From assembly GCF_026616195.1 (NCBI RefSeq), contig NZ_JANHDH010000001.1:1612001-1676000 (forward strand): a stretch of 64,000 nt of DNA, read 5' to 3'. This stretch comes from Haloarchaeobius amylolyticus. Its GTDB lineage: Archaea > Halobacteriota > Halobacteria > Halobacteriales > Natrialbaceae. Below are positions 8,494 through 15,708 of this stretch, piece by piece (positions within the stretch are counted from its first letter, which is position 1; every line of letters starts with the position of its first letter). The position numbers and the translations under genes are program-made. Under the pieces are notes generated by a model, which was given only the letters and a program-made list of their open reading frames with translations, had not been told where the DNA came from and made no database searches.

Positions 8494-9798
8494 TCAGCGG
8501 GCCCGGGCCCGGGCCCGGGACACGCCGAGGAGCGCGAGGTCGAACACGAGGACGAGCGACAGCACCGCCCCGAGGGCGGCCGCCGCGAACTCCTCGAAGG
8601 AGACCCAGCCCGGGAAGACGAACCGGGCCCAGGCGACGTAGGTGCCGACCTGCTTCTCGACGCCCTCGCCCTCGACCTTGCTCGTCAGGTTCTCACCCGT
8701 CGCGTCGACGCCACCCTCCTCGGGCTGGCCGAGCCGGTCGGCCGCGTACGGCATCATGACGCCACCGTACTGCCAGACGACCTCGCCCTCCTTGTTCAGC
8801 TCGATGACGCGGTTGTTGAACGTGTCCACGACGAGGGTGTGGCCGTTCTCCAGGCGGTCGGCGTCGCGCGGCCAGAGGATGCCCTGGCTGTACTCCCAGA
8901 CCTTCTCGCCGGTCTCGACGTCGTACTCGACGACCCGGTCGTTCTCGCTGTCGGCCACGAGCACCGTCCCGTTGAGCCGCATCGGGTTGTGCTGCTCGTA
9001 GAGGTCGTCGTGCGCACCGGGTTCGCCGACGACGTTCACCACGTCCTTGGTGGTCCGGTTCACCTCGATGACCACGTCGAAGTTCCGGATGCTCATCTGG
9101 AAGTTCCCGTTCCGGAGCAGGTCGATGTCGTTCATGTGGGTCCAGTCCTTCTCCGGGCCGGTGTACGCGGGGCTGTCGTACTCCTCGTCGAACTCGGTGC
9201 CCTCGCCGAGGTGCTCACGGGCGTGCCACTCCCAGGTGATGTCGCCCTCCTGGTTCACGGTGAACGCCCGGTTGTTCCCCATGTCGATGATGGCGGTCTC
9301 GCCGCTGGGGAGCCGGTCGGCGTCGTGGACCTCGTGGTTGTGGACGTAGACGTCGTACCACGAGTGGTTCCAGACCTCCTCTTTGGTCTCGTAGTCCAGC
9401 TCGACGACGCGGTTGTGGACACAGCCGTCCTTCGCGAACTCGTCGGGGCAGGCGCTCGCCGGCCGCTTCGTCGCGACCGAGGCGAGGATGTTCCCGTTCT
9501 CCAGCATCTCGACGTCGAACACCCGGGAGTTATCCGGCGTGTACTCCCAGACCACCTCGCCGTCGGGCGTCACCTCGATGGCGCGACCCTCGTAGGCGTC
9601 GCCGTAGCTCTGGATGCCGATGAGCGTGTTGCCGGCGTGCTGTTCGCGGACCGTCTCCGTCTCGTTCGTCGCGTTGCTGTCGTTCACCGCCGGCGCCGCG
9701 GCGGCCGCGGGCGCGCCGAGCGCCGCCTGCAGGCCGAGATACGCCGTGACGAGGAGGAGGAGGGCGCAGACCGCGAGCATTCGGGACCGTCGTTCCAT
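8494..9798 (-). CDS. Arylsulfotransferase-like beta-propeller membrane protein
   Basis: A 434-residue protein with an N-terminal hydrophobic signal (about residues 8-32), a repetitive propeller region with many W-E-[YW] and HDADRL/ENGHTLVVD turns, and a C-terminal transmembrane helix (about 402-425) followed by Arg/Ala repeats coded by reiterated GGGCCC. The repeats (DGEVVWEY, NRVIELNKEGEVVWQY) match the arylsulfotransferase (ASST) family, where the propeller binds sulfated phenols. Whether haloarchaeal members have this activity is not known, and similar folds bind other ligands. The orientation predicted is propeller outside. It converges with the sugar dehydrogenase. Confidence 0.75.
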   Translation of the reverse strand: MERRSRMLAVCALLLLVTAYLGLQAALGAPAAAAAPAVNDSNATNETETVREQHAGNTLIGIQSYGDAYEGRAIEVTPDGEVVWEYTPDNSRVFDVEMLENGNILASVATKRPASACPDEFAKDGCVHNRVVELDYETKEEVWNHSWYDVYVHNHEVHDADRLPSGETAIIDMGNNRAFTVNQEGDITWEWHAREHLGEGTEFDEEYDSPAYTGPEKDWTHMNDIDLLRNGNFQMSIRNFDVVIEVNRTTKDVVNVVGEPGAHDDLYEQHNPMRLNGTVLVADSENDRVVEYDVETGEKVWEYSQGILWPRDADRLENGHTLVVDTFNNRVIELNKEGEVVWQYGGVMMPYAADRLGQPEEGGVDATGENLTSKVEGEGVEKQVGTYVAWARFVFPGWVSFEEFAAAALGAVLSLVLVFDLALLGVSRARARAR

Positions 9799-9896
9799 AC
9801 GCGTGCCTGCAGGCGACGACGCCTAACTCTGACGGATTTCGTCATCCGGCCGCCGAAGTGCCAACAGTGAAGTGTCGTGCTATACTATACCACAGT

Positions 9897-10184
9897 ATGG
9901 CAGAGGTCTGGGACTGGGCCATCGGCTACCTGCTCGTGTTCGCGGCGCTCCAGCTGGCAGTGTACCTCTACTACCGCCGCCAGACCGACAGTGGGGCCTC
10001 CCGCGCCGTCCCCGAGGGAGACGGCGTCGGGTTCGACGAGCGCGTGACGAGCGCACCCGCGCCGCGGCGCCGGGAATCCACCGACGGCGACACGCGCCAC
10101 TGCCCGCACTGCGGGACGCCGAACGAGCTGGACGCCGCGTTCCGGTACTGCCGGAACTGCGCCGGCTCGCTCTCTGGCACATAA
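9897..10184 (+). CDS. Small membrane protein with C-terminal zinc ribbon
   Basis: A 95-residue protein: one transmembrane helix near the N-terminus (WAIGYLLVFAALQLAVYLYY), a charged linker, and a C-terminal zinc ribbon with CPHCGTPN and CRNCAGSL. The ATG at 9897 is preferred over an in-frame GTG at 9858 because the upstream codons cover a TATA-like TATACTATAC; that element is only 6-16 bases from the ATG, so the start is uncertain. Function is unknown; membrane-anchored zinc ribbons of this type are common in haloarchaea. Confidence 0.65.
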   Translation: MAEVWDWAIGYLLVFAALQLAVYLYYRRQTDSGASRAVPEGDGVGFDERVTSAPAPRRRESTDGDTRHCPHCGTPNELDAAFRYCRNCAGSLSGT

Positions 10185-10241
10185 CCGTTTCGGCCGTTAG
10201 AGCCCCCCTATTAGCCGTTTTGGCCCACCTTGGCCAGCAAA

Positions 10242-10249
10242 CATATACC
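10242..10249 (+). promoter_or_regulatory. TATA-like element before the 51-residue gene
   Basis: CATATACC lies 30-37 bases before the ATG at 10279. Confidence 0.4.
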
Positions 10250-10278
10250 GGCCCGCGCAGAAGCCAGTATCGAGTCGA

Positions 10279-10434
10279 ATGAACACGACCGATACCGAAG
10301 AAGAGCGCTACGTCGGCCGCGAGACCGTCAACGGACTCATCATCTACGACCGCGAGAACCTCGACGCCTGGATCGAGTCCGACACGACGGTTTCGGTCAC
10401 CGAGTCCGACTACCGCTCCTCCCCCTCCCAGTAG
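10279..10434 (+). CDS. Conserved-looking small haloarchaeal protein, 51 residues
   Basis: A short acidic protein beginning MNTTDTEEERYVGRETVNG and continuing LIIYDRENLDAWIESD. It has its own TATA-like CATATACC 30-37 bases upstream, uses the local GC-rich third-base pattern, and overlaps the 3' end of the convergent cupin gene by 25 bases. The block YVGRETVNGLIIYDREN looks like a compact beta-hairpin domain that I associate with small uncharacterised haloarchaeal proteins, but I cannot name a function. Confidence 0.6.
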   Translation: MNTTDTEEERYVGRETVNGLIIYDRENLDAWIESDTTVSVTESDYRSSPSQ

Positions 10435-10901
10435 TCCACCGCCGCCTCGCTGGGATAGTAGCCCGCCACGGTTCGCTCCCCCGACTCCCCGCCGGGGGGC
10501 GAGCCGGCGAAGACCCCGATCTTCTCCGAATCCGGATACACCGTCACGTCCGGCTCCTGCATCGTCGACACACAGAGGTAGCGAAGCGGCTCCTCGCCCG
10601 TGTTGACGACGCGATGTGCGCCGTCCTCGCCCGTCGGCAGGGCCACGAAATCACCCGCCTCGAGGGGGTGCTCCCCGTCTGCCGCCCGGAGCGTCCCCGA
10701 GCCGGCGAGGACGTAGATGGCCTCCTCGTTCGCGGTGTGGTAGTGGTACGGCCACGAGCGGTTCCCCGCCGGCAGTTCGTACAGGCTCGCGCCCAGTTGC
10801 TCGGCGTCGGCCGCCGCCCCCAGTTGCTTGCGCCGGAAGCGCGTCTCGCCCTCGGTCACCTCGGTCCACTCGCACTCGGAGTCGTTCACCTTCCGGACCA
10901 T
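10410..10901 (-). CDS. Single-domain cupin protein
   Basis: A 163-residue cupin. Motif 1 is present as HYHTANEEAIYVLAGSG (two His plus a Glu for metal binding) and motif 2 as LPTGEDGAHRVVNTG with its His. The fold binds a metal and serves enzymes as well as sugar- or auxin-binding proteins, so the family name alone does not give a reaction. The ATG at 10901 (MVRKVND) is preferred to an upstream GTG that adds nine unlikely residues. The last 25 bases overlap the end of the small convergent gene. Confidence 0.8.
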   Translation of the reverse strand: MVRKVNDSECEWTEVTEGETRFRRKQLGAAADAEQLGASLYELPAGNRSWPYHYHTANEEAIYVLAGSGTLRAADGEHPLEAGDFVALPTGEDGAHRVVNTGEEPLRYLCVSTMQEPDVTVYPDSEKIGVFAGSPPGGESGERTVAGYYPSEAAVDYWEGEER

Positions 10902-10962
10902 GGCCGGCGCTACTCGGACCAGCGACAAGACGGTTGTCCCGCCGACGGAGAAGCCCCCGTCG

Positions 10963-11142
10963 TCAGTAGTACGACCCGCGCAACTCCGGCTCCAGAACCA
11001 GCATCATCGCGGCGAGACAGCCCAGCAACACCGCGGCCGTCCAGAGCAGGTACTCCGCGTTCGCCATCACCAGCACCGCCACGAGGCTTCCACCCACGAC
11101 CAGCGCCCCGACGAGGAGCCTGACCAGCGTCGGAAACCGCAT
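10963..11142 (-). CDS. Small two-helix membrane protein, 59 residues
   Basis: The minus strand from 11142 reads MRFPTLVRLLVGALVVGG and ends in RGSYY. Two hydrophobic helices (about 7-26 and 31-50) are separated by NAEYLL. It stops three bases before the next upstream gene's end and so forms a tight pair with 11146-11385. Such short two-helix proteins are frequent in haloarchaea; no function is known. Confidence 0.6.
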   Translation of the reverse strand: MRFPTLVRLLVGALVVGGSLVAVLVMANAEYLLWTAAVLLGCLAAMMLVLEPELRGSYY

Positions 11143-11145
11143 GGC

Positions 11146-11385
11146 TCACTCCTCACAGAGCCGGAGGCAGTCCTCCGGGTCGACGTGGAGGTCCTCGTGG
11201 TCGATGGCCTGCCACTCCCCCGCGACCGACGCACGGACCGTGGTGAAGTCGTTCTCACCGTACCCCCTGGCCAGCTGTGGCCAGCGCTCGCTGGCGCTCT
11301 CGTCGTAGATGCCAAGCAGCTCCTCGAGGTGGTCCATGGCGGTCCCGCTCGATGCACTCCCGTCGGTTCTGACGTCGTAGCTCAC
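11146..11385 (-). CDS. Hypothetical acidic protein, 79 residues
   Basis: The protein starts at a GTG at 11385 (M)SYDVRTDGSA, or possibly at an internal ATG at 11337 giving MDHLEELLGIYDESASERWP. It is acidic, with two Cys in the last residues (EDCLRLCEE). It ends three bases before the small membrane protein gene downstream, so the two are probably cotranscribed. I do not recognise the family. Confidence 0.5.
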   Translation of the reverse strand: MSYDVRTDGSASSGTAMDHLEELLGIYDESASERWPQLARGYGENDFTTVRASVAGEWQAIDHEDLHVDPEDCLRLCEE

Positions 11386-11680
11386 GAGTTCCCAACTCCC
11401 TATCCCGTCAATCGGCCAGAAGTATCATAGCTAATCGTGCGTTACGCGGCCGGTAGAGAACCCGTAATCCAGTGGCGCGAACGGGTATGGTGATGCTACT
11501 GCTGGACGGTGAAAGGTCGGCCCAGGCACCCACCCGGAACTACTCGGGCGACTTCGGGAGGAATGCACCGTCCGGGAATCGAACCAGAGCGAGACGGTCC
11601 TGCTCCCCGCGTCGCAGGCTGCGACTCGCAGGGTCCGATTCCCCAGCGCTACCGCTCCTCACTGTCGTTCGTCGCAGGAA
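11386..11680. other. Spacer holding a decayed 3' copy of the tRNA-Gly end
   Basis: No gene is seen here. A 27-base segment at 11559-11585 repeats, with one mismatch, the 3' end of the tRNA-Gly gene and two flanking bases (the real copy is 11676-11702). The two copies are 117 bases apart in direct orientation. The spacer between them carries another T-arm-like stretch (GGGTCCGATTCCCC near 11630). This looks like a partial tRNA duplication or an old attachment-site scar; no integrase is nearby. Confidence 0.6.
11559..11585 (-). repeat. Duplicated 3' end of tRNA-Gly (direct repeat)
   Basis: The segment AGGAATGCACCGTCCGGGAA continues to 11585 and matches 11676-11702 except at one position. On the minus strand it encodes the T-loop 3' half, the T-stem and the 3' acceptor strand of tRNA-Gly. 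It cannot make a functional tRNA. Confidence 0.75.
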
Positions 11681-11751
11681 TGCACCGTCCGGGAATTGAA
11701 CCCGGGCTATTAGCTTGGGAAGCTAATGTCCTACCACTGGACCAACGGTGC
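11681..11751 (-). tRNA. tRNA-Gly (anticodon CCC)
   Basis: On the minus strand a 71-base cloverleaf can be folded. The acceptor strands GCACCGT and ACGGTGC pair fully, with discriminator A. The D arm contains GGTCCAGTGGTAGGACA. The anticodon arm is TTAGC-TTCCCAA-GCTAA, giving anticodon CCC (reads GGG). The T arm is CCCGG-GTTCAAT-TCCCGG-like. CCA is not encoded. The 5' side abuts a tandem repeat whose first unit includes the first 11 bases of the tRNA. Confidence 0.95.
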
Positions 11752-11992
11752 TCACTCACTACGTTCGTTCGCACCGAGCCCCCACTCACTTCGTTCGTGG
11801 GGACAACGGTGCTCGACCGCTACGTCCGTTCGCACCGCCCCACACGCACATCGTGCGCGGGGACAACGGTGCTCGACCGCCACGTCCGTTCGCACCGCCC
11901 CACACGCACATCGTGCGCGGGGACAACGGTGCTCGACCGCCACGTCCGTTCGCACCGCCCCACACGCACATCGTGCGCGGGGACAACGGTGT
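11741..11992. repeat. Tandem 60-bp repeat (four units plus a partial) containing tRNA-Gly acceptor-stem pieces
   Basis: Units start at 11741, 11801, 11861, 11921 and 11981 (partial) with an exact 60-base period. Units 3 and 4 are identical, unit 2 differs by one base, and unit 1 is diverged and overlaps the tRNA-Gly 5' end. On the minus strand each unit reads GCACCGTTG-TCCC (tRNA 5' end with one base missing), then a GC-rich inverted repeat (CGCAC-ATC-GTGCG), then CGGTGC. Outer arms GCACCG/CGGTGC, middle arms CCCC/GGGG and the inner arms can nest as hairpins at 11771-11812, 11832-11872, 11892-11932 and 11952-11991. The open frames through it exist only because 60 is divisible by 3. Confidence 0.85.
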
Positions 11993-12130
11993 TCCCGTAA
12001 CGTTCTATCTCAACGTTCTGCACGACCGTACTTCAACGTAGCGTTTTCCCGAACCGAATCGACCACCGGCGCGGCCCCGGCTCGGCCGGCCGCGGGTGGA
12101 CGAACGTCCAGGTTCCGACCCCGTCGAGCA

Positions 12131-12140
12131 ACGTATTAAC
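12131..12140 (+). promoter_or_regulatory. TATA-like element of nadE
   Basis: ACGTATTAAC lies 25-34 bases before the ATG at 12165, consistent with a leaderless transcript. Confidence 0.5.
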
Positions 12141-12164
12141 GGGTGCAGATGCAAGACCCGCCTA

Positions 12165-12962
12165 ATGTTGGACCTTCGCTTCTCGGAGGAAGAGCTGGCC
12201 GCCCAGCGCGACCACATCGTCTCGTTCATCCAGGAAACAGTCGACGCAGCGGGTGCCGACGGCGCCGTCCTCGGGCTCTCGGGGGGCGTCGACAGCACGA
12301 CGACGGCCTACCTCGCCGTCGAAGCCCTCGGGAAGGAGAACGTGCGCGGACTGGTGCTGCCGGCGACGGTCTCCAGCGAGGAGAACATGAGCGACGCCGA
12401 GCGAGTGGCGGAGACGCTCGGCATCGAGTACGACACCATCGAGATCGGGCCCATCGTCGACGCGCTGGTCGACGCGATTCCGGGTGCCGAGGGCGACACC
12501 GTGGCCGTGGGCAACGCGCGGGCGCGGGTCCGCGGGGTGGTCAACTACTACGTCGCCAACGAGGAGGGCCGCGTGGTCCTCGGGACCGGGAACAGGGCCG
12601 AGGCGCTGACTGGCTACTTCACGAAGTACGGCGACCAGGCGGTCGACTGCAACCCCATCGGGAACCTCTACAAGCAGCAGGTCCGCCAGCTCGCGGCCTA
12701 CCTCGGCGCACCAGACGACCTCGCGGAGAAGGAGGCGACCGCGGAGCTGTGGGCGGACCAGACCGACGAACAGGAGATGGGCGTCGGCTACGACACGGTC
12801 GACGCGGTCATCGCGCTCCACATCGAGGGCGGGGCGTCGACCACGGCGACGGCGCGCGAGCTCGGCATCGACGAGGCCGACGTCGAGCGCGTGCGGGAGC
12901 TGTACGAGGTGAGCGAGCACAAGCGCAACATGCCGCCCGCACCGTCGGAACTGCGGCTCTGA
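12165..12962 (+). CDS. nadE: NH3-dependent NAD+ synthetase
   Basis: A 265-residue cytosolic enzyme that makes NAD+ from nicotinic acid adenine dinucleotide, ATP and ammonia. The PP-loop ATP-pyrophosphatase motif is LGLSGGVDSTTTAYL (about residues 35-49), and the family blocks VLGTGNRAEALTGYFTKYGDQAVDCNPIGNLYK and ATAELWADQTDE are present. There is no glutaminase domain, so free ammonia is the nitrogen source. The ATG at 12165 fits the TATA-like element and the usual archaeal length of 250-275 residues. The next gene is convergent. Confidence 0.95.
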   Translation: MLDLRFSEEELAAQRDHIVSFIQETVDAAGADGAVLGLSGGVDSTTTAYLAVEALGKENVRGLVLPATVSSEENMSDAERVAETLGIEYDTIEIGPIVDALVDAIPGAEGDTVAVGNARARVRGVVNYYVANEEGRVVLGTGNRAEALTGYFTKYGDQAVDCNPIGNLYKQQVRQLAAYLGAPDDLAEKEATAELWADQTDEQEMGVGYDTVDAVIALHIEGGASTTATARELGIDEADVERVRELYEVSEHKRNMPPAPSELRL

Positions 12963-12978
12963 CGAAGCGAACGACGCC

Positions 12979-13617
12979 TCACTCGTCGCTCGACTCGACC
13001 GGGTCGTCGGCGACCACCCGGACCCGGTCGCCGTCCTGGAGGACGTAGCGCTCGGGGTCGACCGGCTGGCCGTTCACCTCGTAGACGACCGTCGAGCCCT
13101 CGCTCGCCCGGTAGACCTCGTCACCGAAGGCGAAGCCGTTCTGGGTCACGCCCATCCCGAGCGACTCCAGCGCGTACTCCAGCGTGACGCCCTGCCCGTG
13201 GACGTGCCACGTACTGCCGTCGCCGTTCTCGTAGTGGAAGAAGTCGTCCTGGAGCTGGTACTTGTTCTGGCTGAAGTCCAGTGACCGCCCGTCGACGGTC
13301 ACCGTCATCGGGCCGTGCTCGTGGACCGTCCCGAGGCTGGCGGGCTGGCGGACGCTGTCGTCGACGAAGGTGGTGGCCGCGCCGGCGCTGGAGTTCCCGC
13401 TCCCGAGGCTCACGAGCAGGCCGCCGACGATGAGCGCGAAGAGGACGCCGGCCACCCCCAGCGCGATGGTGCTGGTCGGAGGGCCGCCCCCGTCGTCGAG
13501 GCCGTCGACCCGCCGTCGTTCGATCCGACCCAGTTCGTCGTGGTGTTCGTCCCGGAGGTGGCGCAGGTACGCCGCCTCCTCATCGAAGGAACCCCCACAG
13601 TGGTCGCAGTCGTACAC
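12979..13617 (-). CDS. C2H2 zinc-finger membrane protein
   Basis: A protein of about 212 residues. An N-terminal zinc finger reads CDHCGGSFDEEAAYLRHLRDEHHDE (C-x2-C ... H-x4-H). A charged stretch and one transmembrane helix follow (IALGVAGVLFALIVGGLLVSLG). The C-terminal extracellular or luminal domain is beta-rich (HGPMTVTVDGRSLDF, VVYEVNGQPVDPERYVLQDGDRVRVV), ending in a ubiquitin-like or ThiS-like fold by eye. The start is placed at GTG 13617, just before the first Cys; no ATG is available between it and unrelated sequence. Function is unknown. Confidence 0.65.
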   Translation of the reverse strand: MYDCDHCGGSFDEEAAYLRHLRDEHHDELGRIERRRVDGLDDGGGPPTSTIALGVAGVLFALIVGGLLVSLGSGNSSAGAATTFVDDSVRQPASLGTVHEHGPMTVTVDGRSLDFSQNKYQLQDDFFHYENGDGSTWHVHGQGVTLEYALESLGMGVTQNGFAFGDEVYRASEGSTVVYEVNGQPVDPERYVLQDGDRVRVVADDPVESSDE

Positions 13618-13712
13618 ACGCCCAGTGGAGTATCGGACCGATATGAATGCTTCCCTGAACGTCCGGTGCCCCACCAGTGGACAGGCCTGTCCAATCGGCG
13701 GTCCGGCGCGGG

Positions 13713-14402
13713 CTACCGCTCCAGCTCGGCCGCGTGCTCGACGACGAGGTCGGCGAAGGTCTCGGCCTCGCGCGCCTCCTGCACCGGCCGGTCCGCATCG
13801 TCGCGCATCCGGCGTTTCAGCACCGCCAGCGCGTCGTGGTTGGTGTCGGCGACCGCCTCCGCGACCGCCCGCGGGTCCTCGACCACCCGCGAGACCAGCC
13901 CCATCTGCTTCGCCTCGGCCGCGTCCACGACCCGCCCGGAGAGCGCGAGGTCCATCGCCTCGCCCTCGCCGAGCACCCGGGGCAGCCTGACCGTGCCGCC
14001 CCACGCCCCGAACAGCCCGAGTTGCACGCCCGTCTCGGCGAACGTCGCGTCGGGGGTCGCCACCCGCAGGTCGCACGCCAGCGCGAGTTCCACCCCGCCA
14101 CCGCGAGCCGGGCCGTCGATGCCCGCCACGACGACGCTCTCGGCGGTCTCGATGGTCCGGGCGACCCGCTGGCCCTGCCGGACGAACTCCCTGGCGGAAT
14201 CGTGGTCGAGCTGTGCCACCTCGTCGAAGTCCGCCCCGGCGGAGAACGCCCCACCGGCGCCGGTCAGGTAGACCACCGGCGTGTCGGCGGCCTCGACCGC
14301 GGCCTGCAGGTCGGAGAGCCCCGCCCGCGTCAGCGCGTTCCGGCGCGACGGCCGGTCCAGCGTGACCGTCGTCACGTCCCCGGTGACCTCGGTACGAATC
14401 AT
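13713..14402 (-). CDS. Enoyl-CoA hydratase/isomerase family protein
   Basis: A 229-residue crotonase-fold enzyme acting on acyl-CoA thioesters. The oxyanion-hole blocks are GGAFSAGADFDEV and GPARGGGVELALACDLRVATPDATF. The first catalytic-Glu region of hydratases is replaced by LGLFGAWGGTVRLPRVLGEGEA, so the exact reaction (hydration, isomerisation or hydrolysis) is open. At 229 residues it is slightly short of the typical 255-265. The ATG at 14402 begins MIRTEVTGDVTTVTLDRPSRRNAL, a classical start. It is divergent from the next gene and has no beta-oxidation neighbours here. Confidence 0.85.
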   Translation of the reverse strand: MIRTEVTGDVTTVTLDRPSRRNALTRAGLSDLQAAVEAADTPVVYLTGAGGAFSAGADFDEVAQLDHDSAREFVRQGQRVARTIETAESVVVAGIDGPARGGGVELALACDLRVATPDATFAETGVQLGLFGAWGGTVRLPRVLGEGEAMDLALSGRVVDAAEAKQMGLVSRVVEDPRAVAEAVADTNHDALAVLKRRMRDDADRPVQEAREAETFADLVVEHAAELER

Positions 14403-14462
14403 GTCAGTGCGTGTGTCGGGTTTTCCAAAGGTCTTTGCCTTTCCCACCGCTAGCGACTGCCA

Positions 14463-15134
14463 ATGGACGAGGCCGCTACGTGCCGCCGTGCCGCCATCGA
14501 GGCCATCCAGGACATCTACCCGGACCGCCTCCGGGACGACCTGGAGGCCCGCCTCGAGTCGGCGTCGATGGCACCCGGAGTGCTGACGATTCGCTGTGCC
14601 CGCGCCGTTGACGACGCCGTCGACCCAACGTCCGTCGCCCAGCGGGCCGCCGGTGTCCAGCTCATCTACGAGGGGCTCCGACTCACCCGGTCGCTCGCCC
14701 ACGACGAACCCTGGGCCGATAGCGACGACCATACCCAGCCCAACCTCGACTCCCTCGCCGCGACCGTCCTCGTCTCCCGCGGCTTCTACCTGCTCGCCCG
14801 GACCGACGCCGCCAGCAAGGCGGTCGCCACCGTCCGCCGGTTCGGCCGCGACCAGACCAGCCGCCGCGCCCCCGACGCCGACACCGCCGGCCTCGACGTG
14901 ACCCTCGAACGCGACGTGTTCGAGCTGGCCGCGACCGCCGGCGTCACCGCCGTCGACGCCACCCCCACGACCGAACTCTTCGCGCAGGTCGACGACCTCG
15001 CCGTCGCCGCCGGTATCGGCCTCGACGGGGCGGCCGAGTCCCTCCCGGGCCCGACCGAACTCCAGACCGGCGCGACCGCCGGCGACGCGGCAGGCGCCGA
15101 CGACCACGTCCGCCAGCCGGCGACGGATTCGTGA
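14463..15134 (+). CDS. Conserved haloarchaeal protein of unknown function (DUF7114-like)
   Basis: A 223-residue, mostly helical acidic protein beginning MDEAATCRRAAIEAIQDIY. It contains LIYEGLRLTRSLAHDEPW and LDSLAATVLVSRGFYLLARTDAA, which suggest an all-alpha fold distantly like polyprenyl synthetases, without the DDxxD motifs. From memory this resembles the family called DUF7114, but this should be checked. It lies just upstream of tRNA-Thr on the same strand. No function can be assigned. Confidence 0.65.
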   Translation: MDEAATCRRAAIEAIQDIYPDRLRDDLEARLESASMAPGVLTIRCARAVDDAVDPTSVAQRAAGVQLIYEGLRLTRSLAHDEPWADSDDHTQPNLDSLAATVLVSRGFYLLARTDAASKAVATVRRFGRDQTSRRAPDADTAGLDVTLERDVFELAATAGVTAVDATPTTELFAQVDDLAVAAGIGLDGAAESLPGPTELQTGATAGDAAGADDHVRQPATDS

Positions 15135-15198
15135 CGACGAATCGAAGCCCTTAAAGATACCAGCGAGCAACTGTGAAATGCGCCGAACGCGACACGGT

Positions 15199-15270
15199 GC
15201 CTGGGTAGCTTAGCGGTAAAGCGCGTCCTTGGTAAGGACGAGAGCCCGGGTTCAAATCCCGGCCTAGGCT
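15199..15270 (+). tRNA. tRNA-Thr (anticodon GGT)
   Basis: A 72-base cloverleaf: acceptor GCCTGGG pairs with CCTAGGC with one G-T pair, discriminator T. The D arm is AGCTTAGCGGTAAAGC, the anticodon arm is CGTCC-TTGGTAA-GGACG (anticodon GGT, reads ACC/ACU) and the T arm is CCCGG-GTTCAAA-TCCCGG. CCA is not encoded. An upstream AT stretch, CTTAAAGAT, near 15150-15158 may be its TATA box. Confidence 0.95.
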
Positions 15271-15708
15271 TTCTCTGGAATCAACCTCCCGAGCCCCTGC
15301 TCTCGTTCTCCTGTGATTCCCTGACCTCGTCCCCTCGACTGGAGAATCGAGCGACGACGGGCGGTTTCGAGGGGCCTGTCACCCGGCGATACCACCGCCA
15401 CCCAGAGCCCGACACTGTCACCCCCTAATCGTTGAGGTCGGGCCGGAAGTGGCCCAATAGAGTGAGGCAGAACCACTACTCGGTCGAGTCCGGTATTGCA
15501 TATCGAAAATCACCATGTCCGCGTCCCCCACCCGTCCTGTCCAGCGGTCCGCCCACGACAGGAGCGCCAGCCGGTCGTCGCAACGTTCGCGAGTTCGATT
15601 CGGAGCCGACAGTTCGCCAGGCACACCGACCGACCGCGTGACGGTCTCAGACTCTCGTCCGTCGGCGACTCGCACCCATCGGCCACGGCAGCCGGGCGGG
15701 AGAGAGCC
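15271..15708. other. Intergenic region before the KaiC operon
   Basis: No gene is supported in these 438 bases. The AT-richer stretch around 15493-15511 (TATTGCATATCGAAAAT) is the best promoter candidate. If used, it gives a 5' leader of about 180 bases for the downstream KaiC gene. A GGGAG motif lies a few bases before the GTG at 15709. Confidence 0.5.

Noticed and set aside
11586-11680. Second tRNA gene next to tRNA-Gly
   Set aside because: A T-arm-like stretch and a duplicated 3' acceptor end are present, but no matching 5' acceptor strand, D arm or anticodon arm can be folded.
11741-11992. CRISPR array
   Set aside because: Units are contiguous 60-bp copies with no spacer diversity, and no cas genes are present.
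11726-12139. Open frames running through the tandem repeat
   Set aside because: Six frames stay open only because the 60-bp unit is a multiple of three and lacks stops. The peptides are repeats of the same 20 residues with no resemblance to a protein.
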